The notes: generated by a model from the sequence alone, not told the origin. Positions 33,406 to 43,530 are shown, numbered from the stretch's first letter. The stretch is 64,000 nt of DNA from Arcobacter roscoffensis (GCF_024267655.1 NZ_CP100595.1:1054001-1118000), one strand, 5' to 3'. Numbers and translations are program-made.

Positions 33406-34460
33406 TACTCAATTTTTCCTTGACTTGCTAGTAGGGCACCACATAACTGGTATAAAACTCTCGCACCAACATTTGCGTCCCATTCATCATCACTAGTTCC
33501 AACTTCACATAAATCAAAACCTATGATATTTCGTCCACTTTTAACTACCATAAATACTAAATGTTCTAACTCGCTATATCTTAAACCACCTGGTACGGGA
33601 GTTCCTGTATTTGGACAGTTTAATGGTTCTAATCCATCAATATCAATAGATAAATAAACATTTTGTGGAAGCTTTTCAATATACGGAGTAAAAACCTCTT
33701 CTAATGTTTTTCCAGATGCTAACTGTGCTTGTATATGTGAGTCATATAAACAAGCACCTCTTTGCCCATAATCAATCATTCTTTGTTCTTCTTCACTACT
33801 ATAATCTCTAATTCCAAATTGAACTAATTGTGAGATTTTTTCACACTCATTTAAGGCATTATAAAAAATTGAGGCATGAGAGTAAGTAAAATCTTCATAA
33901 GCTTGTCTTAAATCATGGTGGGCATCCACATGTAAAACTCCAAACTCTTCATCTTGTGTATCATTTAAAGCTTTTAAAAGACCAAGAGGGCAAGAATGAT
34001 CTCCTCCTACAACAGCAACAGCTTTACCTTTTTTTAGTTGTTTCATTGCTTTTTTGTAAACAGAAGTATTTAAAATATCAGAAGCTTCATTTACAAACTT
34101 AATAGCTTTCTTATTTTTGTTTCCTTTTTCTAAGGCTTCGATTGCTTTAACAGCTTTTTTTCTAGCTTTATTGCTTAATTTTAATAAATCCTTATCTGTT
34201 TCAAGCATAGTAATACCAGCAGTATAAGGCTTGATATAATGATAAGTTTCAACATCAAGTTGATGACTTGAAACTCTTATTGCATCAGGAGCATGTGCTG
34301 TTCCCTCACCAAATGAAACTGTTGCTTCCCATGGAACAGGTATTAGAACTAAACTAGCTTCTTTGGGATTTAATCTTCCTCCAATAAAACCATCATCTTC
34401 TTGTGGTGGCAAGCCTTGTTCTAGTATTTTTATTTCTTCTTTTAATGTTCTGTATGACAT
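33399..34460 (-). CDS. arginase/agmatinase-family ureohydrolase
   Basis: 353 residues from the ATG at 34460 (MSYRTLKEEI), chosen because TTAGGAAAACTA precedes it; a longer frame to 34505 would add 15 hydrophobic residues unlike the family. Manganese ligands are visible: GGDHSCPLG (His), VDAHHDLR (DAHxD-type) and LSIDIDGLEP (SxDxDxxxP). It therefore hydrolyses agmatine, arginine or a related guanidino compound to urea; specificity cannot be fixed from the sequence. The N-terminal GGRLNPKEASLVLIPVPWE resembles Campylobacterota agmatinase-like proteins. Convergent with the inserted element. Confidence 0.85.
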   Translation of the reverse strand: MSYRTLKEEIKILEQGLPPQEDDGFIGGRLNPKEASLVLIPVPWEATVSFGEGTAHAPDAIRVSSHQLDVETYHYIKPYTAGITMLETDKDLLKLSNKARKKAVKAIEALEKGNKNKKAIKFVNEASDILNTSVYKKAMKQLKKGKAVAVVGGDHSCPLGLLKALNDTQDEEFGVLHVDAHHDLRQAYEDFTYSHASIFYNALNECEKISQLVQFGIRDYSSEEEQRMIDYGQRGACLYDSHIQAQLASGKTLEEVFTPYIEKLPQNVYLSIDIDGLEPLNCPNTGTPVPGGLRYSELEHLVFMVVKSGRNIIGFDLCEVGTSDDEWDANVGARVLYQLCGALLASQGKIEYK

Positions 34461-34612
34461 TAGTTTTCCTAAGTTAAAGTAAATTTTATTTGTAATTATA
34501 TACAAAGTAAGTCTATAAAATAGTTAATCTCTGATTTTATTTCAAAGTGAAATATTTTTTTAGTAAATACTATTTTTATGATAGACTTTCAAAAAACAAA
34601 AAAAGAAAAAAT

Positions 34613-35698
34613 ATGGCTGAACAATTAAAGAATGTCTATACAGAAGAATATATTTCAAATTTAGCAAATGAAATTGAGATATACTATAAAAAATTTGAAA
34701 AAAAAAGTTTTATCAAAGCTATTTTTGATAAACCTTGGGAACATTTAGAGTTAAAACAAAGAATGAGACATATTGCTTTGATGTTAAATAAGTTCTTATT
34801 AATAACTTATGAAAAGCAACTTGAAATTTTAAAGCCTGTATCAACTAAGTTTAGTGGTTTTGAGGCTATGTTTTTTCAAGATTTTGTAGAAGTTTTTGGC
34901 TTAGATGATTTTGAGAATTCTATGAAGGCTTTAGAAGTTTTTACAATTGATAGTAGTAGTGAATTTGCTATAAGAGCATTTATTTTAAAGTATGAAGATA
35001 AAACTTTAAATCAAATGAAACTTTGGGCAAAGAGTGAAAATGAACATTTACGAAGATTATCATGTGAAGGCTGTCGTCCTAGACTTCCTTGGGCTGTAGC
35101 TTTACCTAAGTTTAAAAATGATCCTTCAAAAGTTTTGGAAATAATTGAACTTCTTAAAAATGATAAGAGCAAATATGTTCAAAAAAGCCTTGCAAACAAT
35201 CTAAATGATATATCAAAAGATAATCCACAAATTGTAATAGATTTTGTTTCAAAAAATCTTGGAATTTCAAAAGATTTAGATTGGATATGTAAACACGCAA
35301 GTAGAACCTTACTTAAAAAAGGTGATAAAAAAATACTAAAACTTTTTGATTATGGAACTACTTCTCATATTGATATTAGAAATTTTAAGTATGATTCTTC
35401 TGTAAATCTTGGAGATTATTTTACTTTTTCTTTTGATTTAAATAGTTTAGAAACTTTAGGAAATCTAAGAGTTGAGTATGCTATTTATTATAAAAAAGCA
35501 AATAGTACAAATTCTAAAAAAGTTTTTATGATAAGTCAAAATGAACATAAAACAAAAAATAAAAGTTTTATAAAGAAACTAAGTTTTAAAGACTTAACTA
35601 CAAGAAAACACTATTTAGGAGAGCATTTTGTCTCTATTATTTTAAATGGTGAAGAAAAAATAAAAAGGAGTTTTGTTTTAAATGACACCAGCAATTAA
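34613..35698 (+). CDS. AlkD-like DNA alkylation repair protein
   Basis: 361 residues from the ATG at 34613. A GTG at 34547 in frame would add 22 Lys/Tyr-rich residues; neither start has a strong ribosome site. HEAT-repeat sequence with [36 protein letters not shown] and [20 protein letters not shown], the last two characteristic of DNA alkylation repair (AlkD-like) glycosylases that remove positively charged alkyl bases. The C-terminal ~110 residues form beta-rich sequence ([13 protein letters not shown]) that is beyond the AlkD core. Overlaps the ybaK start by 17 bases. Confidence 0.82.
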   Translation: MAEQLKNVYTEEYISNLANEIEIYYKKFEKKSFIKAIFDKPWEHLELKQRMRHIALMLNKFLLITYEKQLEILKPVSTKFSGFEAMFFQDFVEVFGLDDFENSMKALEVFTIDSSSEFAIRAFILKYEDKTLNQMKLWAKSENEHLRRLSCEGCRPRLPWAVALPKFKNDPSKVLEIIELLKNDKSKYVQKSLANNLNDISKDNPQIVIDFVSKNLGISKDLDWICKHASRTLLKKGDKKILKLFDYGTTSHIDIRNFKYDSSVNLGDYFTFSFDLNSLETLGNLRVEYAIYYKKANSTNSKKVFMISQNEHKTKNKSFIKKLSFKDLTTRKHYLGEHFVSIILNGEEKIKRSFVLNDTSN

Positions 35699-36149
35699 TC
35701 TACTTAAAAAAAATAAATGTGAATTTAAAATACACAAGTATGACCATGATCCAGCTTGTGAAAACTATGGAGAAGAAGCAGCTTTAAAATTAGGTCTTGA
35801 TGAAAACCAAGTATATAAAACGCTTTTAGTTGAATTATCACCAAAAGAATTAGCAGTTGCAGTTCTACCTGTATCAAAACAGTTAAGTCTAAAAGAAGTT
35901 GCAAATGCTTTTAAAGCAAAAAAAGCTGTGATGGCAAACAAACAAGAAGCACAAAAAGTAACAGGATATTTACTTGGAGGGATTTCACCTTTGGGGCAGA
36001 AAAAAAGATTAAAAACTATTCTTGATGAGAGTGCCAAAAGTTATGATACTATTTTTGTAAGTGGCGGTAAAAGAGGTTTAGATATTGAAGTAAAGCCACA
36101 AGATTTAATTAAACTTTTAAATGCAAATTACTATAAGGTTACTGCCTAG
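35682..36149 (+). CDS. ybaK: Cys-tRNA(Pro) deacylase, YbaK family
   Basis: 155 residues, the family's typical length. YbaK/EbsC fold with the conserved Lys in [43 protein letters not shown] (GxxSPxG motif) and [13 protein letters not shown]. It hydrolyses Cys-tRNA(Pro) mischarged by prolyl-tRNA synthetase. Overlaps the end of the alkylation repair gene by 17 bp; AAAAAGGAG lies ahead of the ATG. Confidence 0.93.
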   Translation: MTPAINLLKKNKCEFKIHKYDHDPACENYGEEAALKLGLDENQVYKTLLVELSPKELAVAVLPVSKQLSLKEVANAFKAKKAVMANKQEAQKVTGYLLGGISPLGQKKRLKTILDESAKSYDTIFVSGGKRGLDIEVKPQDLIKLLNANYYKVTA

Positions 36150-36253
36150 TAACAAATATATTATTAACTTATAAAAATTACAAGCTTTTAATGAATTCTT
36201 AACATTTAAAGAGTAAGATATGGAAAAATAATATATATAAAGAAGGAAAAACA

Positions 36254-39200
36254 ATGGCTAATTCAGATATGCACGCGATATGTTCTCAACTTTTAACACC
36301 TGATGATTTAGCTGTAAGCAATGAGCTTTTTGAAGAGGTATTAAAAGAAGACATTGTTTCTAAGATTTTAGATGGAAAAGATACAAAATATGTAAAGATT
36401 TTTTCAACAAAAAAACTTTTCTTATCTCATATAACACCTTTATTACATAATATTGGCTTTGAAATTATTGATGAGGTTACATATAATATCTCTCATAAAA
36501 ATAAAGAGATTTATATCTCAAGGTTTAACTTAAATGTTACAGATACAAGTAAACTTGAAGAAGCAAAAGATAATTTAGAGTTTATAATAGCAAATAGTTT
36601 AAAAGACTGCAATATTAAGCATTCAAAGGCATTTAGTTTAGTTTATAAACAAAATTTATCAATTAGAAAAATCAAGCTTTTAAGAGCTTTTATCGAGTAT
36701 ATAGACCAAGCTGTACTTACTATAAATTCAGCAACAATTTTAAATACTCTTACAAAACATGACAAGTTAGCTTGTATGTTTGTAAAATATTTTATTGCAA
36801 AATTTGATCCAGAAGCAAAAGATAGAAAAAAACAATTAAGTGAAATTGAAGAGAAAATAAAAGATGAAATTAAAGCAATTCCTCAAATTATTGATGACAA
36901 GGTTTTAAACATCACATTTATGTTCTTAAAATCACTTTTAAGAACAAACTATTTTTTAAATAAGAAAACAATAGCTTTAAAAATTGATACAAAAACTTTT
37001 GGTAAAGACTTAAGAGGTTTACAACCAAACTTTGAAAACTTTATTTATCACCAAGACTTTTACGGAGTTCATTTAAGAATGTCAAAAGTATCAAGGGGTG
37101 GACTTAGATGGTCTGATAGACATGATGACTATAGACAAGAAGTAAAATCACTTATGATCACTCAAGAGGGTAAAAACTCTATTATTATTCCTGATGGTTC
37201 AAAGGGTGGTTTTGTAATAAATAAAGATATATTTTCAGAGTTTTCAAAAGAGTCTTTTACTGAAATCTATTCAGAGTTTATCCATGCTAATTTAGATCTT
37301 GTTGATAATATGATTGATGGAAAAGTTGTAAGAGATGAAAGAATTGTAGCTTATGATGGTGATGATCCATATTTTGTAGTTGCTGCTGATAAAGGAACTG
37401 CTTCTATGAGTGATGTTGCTAATGATATTGCAATTAGCAGAGGCTACTGGCTTGGTGATGCTTTTGCTAGTGGTGGAAGTAATGGATATGGGCATAAAGA
37501 TTTAGGTATTACTGCTCGTGGTTCTATTATGTCAACAAAAAGATTTTTTATTGAAGATGGTATTGATATATATAAAGATGAAGTATCAGTTGTAGGTATT
37601 GGTTCTATGAGTGGGGATGTATTTGGAAATGGTTTAATTGAATCAGAAAAATTCAAACTACTTGCAGCAATTTCTCATAGTGATATATTCGTAGATCCAA
37701 ATCCTGATTTAAAGGTTTCTTTTAAAGAGAGAAAAAGACTTTTTGAGTCTAAAAATGGTGGTTGGAAAAATTATAATACAAAACTTATTTCCAAAGGTGG
37801 AGGTATCTTTAAAAGAAGTGACAAAGAGATTACACTTTCACCTGAAATTAAAAAGCTTTTAAATACTACTAAAAAAGTAATCTCAGGAGAAGAACTATCT
37901 AGAAGATTGCTTACATTAGAAGTTGATATGCTATTTAATGGTGGTGTTGGAACTTATGCAAAAGCTAGTGATGAAAATAACTTAGATTTAGGTGATAAAC
38001 AAAATGAAGCTGTAAGAGTTGATGCAAATGAAATTAAAGCAAAAGTAGTTTGTGAGGGTGGAAATTTAGGTTTTACTCAAAGAGCAAGAATTGAATATGC
38101 TTTAAATGGTGGAAGAATTCATCAAGATGCTATTGATAATGCGGCAGGTGTAAATACTTCAGATCATGAAGTAAACTTAAAAATCTTACTAAATAGTATA
38201 AAAGCACAAGGGATTTTATCTCAAAAACAAGTTCAAGATACTCTTTACTCTCTTACAGATCAAGTTGTGGATATGGTTTTACAAAGTAATTATGACCAAG
38301 CTTTTGTGATTTCTATTGATGAGCAATTTTCAAGAAAATATGTAGATGATTTTATTAGAACGATAGAAATTTTAGAAAATAATGTAGAAGCCTTTAATAG
38401 AAAAGATTTTTATATTCCTAAAAATGAGAATATACATGAAATTATAGATATCCATGGTTCAATCGTAAGACCTGTTTTAGGTTCACTATTATCATATAGT
38501 AAGATTTTTGTAAAAAAAGTATTACTTGAAACTAATCTAATTGATGAACAGTTTGCACAGCAGTATTTATATAGATACTTCCCAAAATCTTTTGTTGGGG
38601 CATATGAACATGATATTTCTAACCATCCATTAAAAAGAGAAATAATAGCTACTATGATGGCAGATATTATTATAAACTCTCAAGGATGTACTTTTGTAAG
38701 TGATTATGAAAAGTTAGGAAAAGATAGATTTTTATTAAAAATAAAATCTTATCTAATTATCAAGCAATTATTTGGTGCAAGAGCTATTAGACAGAAAATT
38801 TATGATCAAGATTATACTATGAACATAGAAAAACAGTATAAATTAATCAATAAATTAGAGTACACTTTATATGCAAGTACTAGATGGATGCTTAAATATT
38901 TAAAGAAAAATCAGTTAGATTCTTCTCATATTTTAGACCATAAAGAAGAGTTGTTCCAACTTCTTTCAGAGGTTCACAATCAAAAAGTAGAAGTTTTAAT
39001 TGAAAATGATAATGACTTTAATCAGTTCTATTCAGTTATTGATTATCTAAGGTTTGCAATTGCAGCTATTATGATAAAAGAGGATACACATCATTCCTTT
39101 AAAGATGTAATTATTTTATTCTACTCATTAATCCATGAGTTTAATATCTTAGAAATAGTAATTGCTTTAAACAGAGTAAAGATTACAAACCAAAGTGATA

Positions 39201-39442
39201 TGACTTTAAGAAACCAAGTGTTACAGTTCATTGACTTTATTGTAGTAGACTATACAAAGAAAGTTTTAGAATTTAAAAGGGTAAATGAAGAACCGGATGT
39301 AGCTTTTGCAAATTTTGTTACAAATGAAAAAGAGGTTTTCTATAAAGTTAGATCTCACTTAGATACATTTATGGCAAAAGAAACAAAAGATATTAAAGAA
39401 ATTGCTATAACTGTTAATCAATTAATGGTTTCATTAATATAA
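36254..39442 (+). CDS. NAD-specific glutamate dehydrogenase, large type
   Basis: 1062 residues, between the 50-kDa enzymes and the 180-kDa GDH. The central catalytic part is clear: LRMSKVSRGGLRWSDRHDDY (about 276-295), DGSKGGFV, GGSNGYGHKDLGITARGS, VGIGSMSGDVFGNG (Rossmann) and VCEGGNLGFTQRARIEY. Flanking N- and C-terminal regions (about 1-260 and 700-1062) are helical regulatory parts of the large NAD-GDH group. It deaminates glutamate to 2-oxoglutarate and, in an organism using ectoine and aspartate, would recycle the glutamate formed by transaminases. Own promoter region of 104 bp upstream, AAGGAAAAAC before the ATG. Confidence 0.92.
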   Translation: MANSDMHAICSQLLTPDDLAVSNELFEEVLKEDIVSKILDGKDTKYVKIFSTKKLFLSHITPLLHNIGFEIIDEVTYNISHKNKEIYISRFNLNVTDTSKLEEAKDNLEFIIANSLKDCNIKHSKAFSLVYKQNLSIRKIKLLRAFIEYIDQAVLTINSATILNTLTKHDKLACMFVKYFIAKFDPEAKDRKKQLSEIEEKIKDEIKAIPQIIDDKVLNITFMFLKSLLRTNYFLNKKTIALKIDTKTFGKDLRGLQPNFENFIYHQDFYGVHLRMSKVSRGGLRWSDRHDDYRQEVKSLMITQEGKNSIIIPDGSKGGFVINKDIFSEFSKESFTEIYSEFIHANLDLVDNMIDGKVVRDERIVAYDGDDPYFVVAADKGTASMSDVANDIAISRGYWLGDAFASGGSNGYGHKDLGITARGSIMSTKRFFIEDGIDIYKDEVSVVGIGSMSGDVFGNGLIESEKFKLLAAISHSDIFVDPNPDLKVSFKERKRLFESKNGGWKNYNTKLISKGGGIFKRSDKEITLSPEIKKLLNTTKKVISGEELSRRLLTLEVDMLFNGGVGTYAKASDENNLDLGDKQNEAVRVDANEIKAKVVCEGGNLGFTQRARIEYALNGGRIHQDAIDNAAGVNTSDHEVNLKILLNSIKAQGILSQKQVQDTLYSLTDQVVDMVLQSNYDQAFVISIDEQFSRKYVDDFIRTIEILENNVEAFNRKDFYIPKNENIHEIIDIHGSIVRPVLGSLLSYSKIFVKKVLLETNLIDEQFAQQYLYRYFPKSFVGAYEHDISNHPLKREIIATMMADIIINSQGCTFVSDYEKLGKDRFLLKIKSYLIIKQLFGARAIRQKIYDQDYTMNIEKQYKLINKLEYTLYASTRWMLKYLKKNQLDSSHILDHKEELFQLLSEVHNQKVEVLIENDNDFNQFYSVIDYLRFAIAAIMIKEDTHHSFKDVIILFYSLIHEFNILEIVIALNRVKITNQSDMTLRNQVLQFIDFIVVDYTKKVLEFKRVNEEPDVAFANFVTNEKEVFYKVRSHLDTFMAKETKDIKEIAITVNQLMVSLI

Positions 39443-39520
39443 TATTAACTTATAATTAACATTTGATTGTTAAAATTAAATTAGTTATACTTATAGTTAA
39501 AAATATGAAAGGATATAACT

Positions 39521-39733
39521 ATGCAAAATAAAGATTTTGACGATGAATTAAGTATGGATAAAATAGAAGACTATGATGGAAATGAGTCTTCTCAAAAGAA
39601 AAAAACAGTAAGGAATGTAATAGTAGTTTTATTAATAGTAGGAGCAGCTTTTGCTTATTTTAAAGCAACATCAGTTCCTGATGATTATATAGGTACTCCT
39701 GAAAAACCAGGAATTACGGCTACTAAGCATTAA
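39521..39733 (+). CDS. small single-TM protein
   Basis: 70 residues. Acidic N-terminus (DDELSMDKIEDYDGNE), a short KKK stop-transfer-like motif, one TM helix at about 31-47 (NVIVVLLIVGAAFAYF), and a short 23-residue tail. Good AAAGGATATAACT site. 78 bp after the GDH gene and 7 bp before the SagB-type gene, so possibly co-transcribed with the latter. Orientation predicted N-in. No family recognised. Confidence 0.65.
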   Translation: MQNKDFDDELSMDKIEDYDGNESSQKKKTVRNVIVVLLIVGAAFAYFKATSVPDDYIGTPEKPGITATKH

Positions 39734-39740
39734 GGAAAAA

Positions 39741-41051
39741 ATGAAACAATTTTATGATTTTTTTAAATATCACCAAGAAACAAAACACTCTTATCATTCT
39801 GTTAGGGTTTTCCCTAACAGACTAGATTGGAATAATCAGCCAAGTACTCTTAAAAACTATCCTCAAAACTATAAAAGAATAGATTTAAATACAAATTTAG
39901 ATAACCATAATTTTTTATATTTGATTGCAGGAGTAAATGCAAAAAAAGTTTATCCTACAGTTGAGTATTATTTAAGAGTAAACCCAAGTGCAGGAGCACT
40001 GTATCCAAATGAGATATATTTTCAAGTAAGAAATGAAGATGGCTTTGAAGATGGTATTTATCACTTTGAGATTAGCTCATCAAATGCTACTTTACTATAT
40101 AAACTAAAAGAAGATGAAGGTATTGAAGGAAACTTAGAACTTGAGGGAAGTTATGATGGATTTATTTTCTTTATTTCATCTGTTTATTATAGATCTTCTT
40201 GGAAGTATAAAAATAGAGCCTTTAGATATTGTTTATTGGATGCAGGACATATTTTAGGTTCAATTGAGGCTTCTTCTTATTTATTTGATAAAGAGTTTTC
40301 AATAATATATGATTTTAATAGGGAGAAATTAAATAAACTTTTTGCTTTTGATGAAAAGGAATTTTTTAATTCATTAGTGCTGTGTGCAAAAAAGACAAAT
40401 GCCTCTAAAAACCCTATATTATTAGACTTGCCTACAGTTGATGGATTAAAAGTTGAGCAAAATAGTAAAGAAGAAATTTTTGAAAAAAATGAATTAATTG
40501 AAAATGCATATCTCCTCTCATCTAAAATAAATAATAAAATAGTACAATTACACAAAGCAAACTTTGTTTATAATAAAGAACTTTTTAAAGAAACAATTTT
40601 TAAAAGAAGGTCTATACGAGGCTTTTCTAATAAGTCTATTTCTAAAGTTGAATATGAATCAATATTAAATGTTTTAAATCAAGCAATTACTTCTGATTGT
40701 GATGAGCAAATTGATATTTATTATGTTGTAAATAGAGTTGAAAATATGCCTATTGGTTTATACAAAAATGGTAAGTTGATTAAAGAAGGTGACTTTAAAT
40801 CAAAAGCTGGTTATTTATGCTTAGAGCAAGATTTAGGTTCAAGCAGTGCCGTAACTTTTTATTTAACTTCAAAAGATAAAAACTACCAAGCGTTATATCA
40901 AAAAGCAGGAATCATAGGACATAGGTTATATCTTGCTAGTAACTATATGCAAATAGGTTGTAGTGGGATAGGTGCTTATTATGATGATGAAGTTTGTGAA
41001 TTTATAGATGAGTATTGTATGGTTTTATACTCACTAGCAATAGGAAATTAA
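39741..41051 (+). CDS. SagB-type (nitroreductase-fold) oxidoreductase
   Basis: 436 residues made of two nitroreductase-like halves. First half: TKHSYHSVRVFPNRLDW, RVNPSAGALYPNEIYF and YRSSWKYKNRAFRYCLLDAGH, the SagB/ThcOx-type signature. Second half begins FKRRSIRGFSNKSIS, the standard flavin-nitroreductase start, and ends GCSGIGAYYDDEVCEF. SagB proteins oxidise azolines in peptide maturation, but no cyclodehydratase or precursor peptide is nearby, so the substrate is open. A hairpin lies inside its early coding region. An orphan response regulator starts 12 bp after the stop. Confidence 0.85.
   Translation: MKQFYDFFKYHQETKHSYHSVRVFPNRLDWNNQPSTLKNYPQNYKRIDLNTNLDNHNFLYLIAGVNAKKVYPTVEYYLRVNPSAGALYPNEIYFQVRNEDGFEDGIYHFEISSSNATLLYKLKEDEGIEGNLELEGSYDGFIFFISSVYYRSSWKYKNRAFRYCLLDAGHILGSIEASSYLFDKEFSIIYDFNREKLNKLFAFDEKEFFNSLVLCAKKTNASKNPILLDLPTVDGLKVEQNSKEEIFEKNELIENAYLLSSKINNKIVQLHKANFVYNKELFKETIFKRRSIRGFSNKSISKVEYESILNVLNQAITSDCDEQIDIYYVVNRVENMPIGLYKNGKLIKEGDFKSKAGYLCLEQDLGSSSAVTFYLTSKDKNYQALYQKAGIIGHRLYLASNYMQIGCSGIGAYYDDEVCEFIDEYCMVLYSLAIGN
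39799..39820 (+). other. perfect hairpin inside the SagB-type gene
   Basis: CTGTTAGGG (39799-39807) pairs with CCCTAACAG (39812-39820) around TTTT, beginning 58 bases after the start codon. It encodes SVRVFPNR, part of a conserved segment, so the structure may be incidental, although its stability is high for this AT-rich sequence. Confidence 0.35.
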
Positions 41052-41062
41052 AAAGGGGTAAA

Positions 41063-41743
41063 ATGGATAAGATTAGGGTACTTTTAATCGAAGATGAGAA
41101 AATGATTGCTGAAAATCTAAAGTCTGTTATTGAGAACTTTGGATATGAAGTTGTTGATATAGTTGATACAGCAGAGGATGCTTTAGAAGTTGCGTTTGAC
41201 ACAAGTATTGATATTGTAGTTTCAGATATTGAAATTAGAGGTCTTACAGATGGTATTGAAGTTTCTAAGATACTGCAAAATACTTATAATTTACCAATTA
41301 TTTTTACAACAGCTTATAATGATGAAGAAAAAATCAAAAGAGCTTCTGATGTAGTAAATATGGTAGGGTATTTAGTTAAACCTATTAGAATTGATGAACT
41401 TGATACTATGATAAAAATAGCAATTACTAAATATCAAATTTTAGAAAAAAGAAAAATGAAAGATATCAATAATATCTATAAATATGACTTCACAAATAAA
41501 AAGATTTTTGAAGACGATAAAGAGATTGTTCTTACAAGAAATGAAAGTATTTTACTTTCTTTATTAGTAAATTCTATGGGAGATATTTTATCTTATGATG
41601 CTGTAAATACTGCAATTTGGAAAGATAAAAAAGGTTCAGATGTTGCTAGAAGACAATTAATTCATAGACTAAAATCTAAACTAGAAAAAATAGATATTGC
41701 CTCTGAGAAGGGTGTTGGTATTTATATCAAAGAAAAAGAGTAA
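41063..41743 (+). CDS. orphan OmpR-like response regulator
   Basis: 226 residues from the ATG at 41063, served by AAAAGGGG; a longer frame into the SagB-type gene is rejected. Receiver: acidic pair E10-D11, phosphoacceptor D55 (IVVSDIEIRG), IIFTTAYNDEE and LVKPIRIDE. The C-terminal winged helix (about 140-226) includes LTRNESILLSLLVNS and RRQLIHRLKSKLEK. No kinase gene adjoins; the receiver with its DIEIRGLTDGIE segment is of the kind paired with distant PAS or Cache kinases. Co-transcription with the SagB-type gene is likely (12-bp gap). Confidence 0.88.
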   Translation: MDKIRVLLIEDEKMIAENLKSVIENFGYEVVDIVDTAEDALEVAFDTSIDIVVSDIEIRGLTDGIEVSKILQNTYNLPIIFTTAYNDEEKIKRASDVVNMVGYLVKPIRIDELDTMIKIAITKYQILEKRKMKDINNIYKYDFTNKKIFEDDKEIVLTRNESILLSLLVNSMGDILSYDAVNTAIWKDKKGSDVARRQLIHRLKSKLEKIDIASEKGVGIYIKEKE

Positions 41744-41764
41744 GTATAAACTTACTCTTTTTTT
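41733..41764. terminator. bidirectional terminator regulator/globin
   Basis: AAAAAGAGTAAGT (41733-41745) pairs perfectly with ACTTACTCTTTTT (41750-41762), loop ATAA, with further T residues. It contains the regulator stop codon and abuts the globin stop codon. Confidence 0.8.
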
Positions 41765-42197
41765 AAGCTTCGTTAGTATTCATCATCCAAATTGAAAAAA
41801 TATCAATATAATTCCAAAAAGATTTTTTTAATTCTTCTGGCATATCATGTTGTGCTAAAACCATAGCATATGATTCAAGCCAAACTCTTCTTGCTTCTGG
41901 ATTGATTTTAAATGGTGCATGTCTTGCTGCCATCATAGGTCTTCCTCTTTTTTGATTAAAGTGTTGAGGTCCACCACAGATTTGAATAAAGAAATCAGCT
42001 GAATGCTCTTTTGCCATAGCAAAACCTTTATCTGTTGGAGGAAATAATCCTTTGATATTACTTTGTCTTAATAAATCATAATGATCTGATACAAGTTTTC
42101 TCATACCATCTTCACCAAGATACTCTAATACAGCAGGACTTGGCTTTTCTACAGGAGGTCTAGTACCAACTTGTGCTGGTGTTATATTAAAATCCAT
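41763..42197 (-). CDS. truncated-haemoglobin-like globin
   Basis: 144 residues. The segment QICGGPQHFNQKRGRPMMAA followed by RHAPFKI places His near the F8 heme-ligand position; RRVWLESYAMVL carries the Trp (G8) typical of group II/III truncated globins, and LVSDHYDLLRQSNIKGLFPP is the B/E helix part. The 30-residue N-terminal extension (TPAQVGTRPPVEKPSP) is proline-rich. Such proteins bind O2 or NO and protect microaerophiles. The exact subgroup is uncertain. Convergent with the response regulator. Confidence 0.85.
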   Translation of the reverse strand: MDFNITPAQVGTRPPVEKPSPAVLEYLGEDGMRKLVSDHYDLLRQSNIKGLFPPTDKGFAMAKEHSADFFIQICGGPQHFNQKRGRPMMAARHAPFKINPEARRVWLESYAMVLAQHDMPEELKKSFWNYIDIFSIWMMNTNEA

Positions 42198-42348
42198 TTT
42201 ATTAACCTTTAAAAATTTAAAATTGTTTATATTTATGCTTTACAGCAAGGTAATAATACTATGGTAAACTAAAATACCCACTTAAAAGTATTAAAGCATA
42301 AAAAAGATAATTATGATAAAATTATAAGATATTAAAAGTAGGGAAATA

Positions 42349-42948
42349 ATGTCAATAGATACAAATAAAGTAATAGAGTGTTATGGGTGTGGACTTTTTA
42401 TAGCAAAACAAAAAAAGCAAAAAGGCAAAAAATTTAAATGCCCTAGATGTAATACTAGATTGCTACTAGAAAATAACCATAGTTTTGACTCACTATACTA
42501 TGCAATTTCAGCACTTTTACTTTTTATACTTTTTAATAGCTATCCTTTAATAAGTTTAGATGTTAATAATGCCCACTTAAAAACAACGCTGTATGATACT
42601 ATTTTGATTTTACTAGAACAAAATCTATTTTTTGTGGCATTAATAGTTTTTTTTACTATTTTTTTAGCACCTGTTTTAAATTCACTTATAATTATATTTT
42701 CTTTTATTCAGATGCATACTAATATAAGATTTTTTACAAATACTTTACTTCATGATAGTTTGGTATTTTTTAAGCATTGGGGATTTATTGAGGTGTTTAT
42801 TATAAGTGTAATAGTAACATATATAAAACTTGTAGGTATGTCAGATAGTACTAGGTTTGATATAGGATTTTATATTATGTTAGTATATTTGTTTTGTTTG
42901 TATATGTCCAATATAAAGTTTGAGGGTAAAAATGTTTTTGGAGAGTAG
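42349..42948 (+). CDS. LetA/PqiA-like protein, first half
   Basis: 199 residues. N-terminal zinc ribbon CYGCGLFIAKQ ... CPRCNTRL, then four TM helices (about 50-190) in the PqiA domain pattern, including PLISLDVNNAHL. E. coli LetA/PqiA carry two such domains in one chain of about 420 residues; here each half is a separate gene. Inner membrane partner of MCE proteins in lipid transport. Followed directly (no gap) by the second half and then the MCE gene, forming a let/pqi operon. Confidence 0.88.
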   Translation: MSIDTNKVIECYGCGLFIAKQKKQKGKKFKCPRCNTRLLLENNHSFDSLYYAISALLLFILFNSYPLISLDVNNAHLKTTLYDTILILLEQNLFFVALIVFFTIFLAPVLNSLIIIFSFIQMHTNIRFFTNTLLHDSLVFFKHWGFIEVFIISVIVTYIKLVGMSDSTRFDIGFYIMLVYLFCLYMSNIKFEGKNVFGE

Positions 42949-43530
42949 ATGCCTTTAATTTCTTGTAAAAACTGCCACAAGGTTTTTGAAAAACCCAATT
43001 ATGACAACTTTGTATGTGATAGATGTAATCATGTGGTTAGAAAAAGAATACATCACTCTTTACAAGTATCACTAGCACTTGTAATTAGTGCAATACTTTT
43101 ATATATACCTGCTATGGTTTACCCTATGATGGAGATAACTAAGTTTGGAGTTACTACTGAAAGTACAATTATAGAAGGCGTTATAAGCTTTTTAGAGTAT
43201 GAAAACTATTTTATAGCTATTGTTGTTTTTGTAGCAAGTGTGGTAATACCAGTGGTGAAACTTATTGGTTTATTATTGATTTTTACAAGTTTAAAAATAC
43301 GTGTAAAAATGAGTAATAAAACTAAGCTTGTAGTTTTTAAGTTTATTGATATGATAGGAAAATGGTCTATGATTGATATTTATGTTGTAGCAATCATGGC
43401 TTCAATCGTTCAAATGGATGAACTTTTTAATATTAAAGGAGGCATAGCTGCAAGCTCTTTTGCCTTAGTGGTGGTTATTACAATGATAGCTGCGTATAGA
43501 TTTGATACAAGGATAATTTGGGATGAGTAA
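42949..43530 (+). CDS. LetA/PqiA-like protein, second half
   Basis: 193 residues with its own zinc ribbon CKNCHKVFEKPN ... CDRCNHVV and four TM helices; VYPMMEITKFG and IGKWSMIDIYVVAIMASIVQ are the typical PqiA-domain stretches. Its start codon follows the stop of the first half without a gap and its end overlaps the MCE gene by 8 bp (ATGAGTAA), so the three products are made in fixed order. It presumably heterodimerises with the first half to rebuild a LetA-like transporter. Confidence 0.88.
   Translation: MPLISCKNCHKVFEKPNYDNFVCDRCNHVVRKRIHHSLQVSLALVISAILLYIPAMVYPMMEITKFGVTTESTIIEGVISFLEYENYFIAIVVFVASVVIPVVKLIGLLLIFTSLKIRVKMSNKTKLVVFKFIDMIGKWSMIDIYVVAIMASIVQMDELFNIKGGIAASSFALVVVITMIAAYRFDTRIIWDE

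Noticed and set aside
36254-39442. Long open frames on the opposite strand of large genes (for example within the GDH, htpG and dehydrogenase genes)
   Set aside because: They have no ribosome sites, improbable composition and mirror the coding strand's codon pattern.
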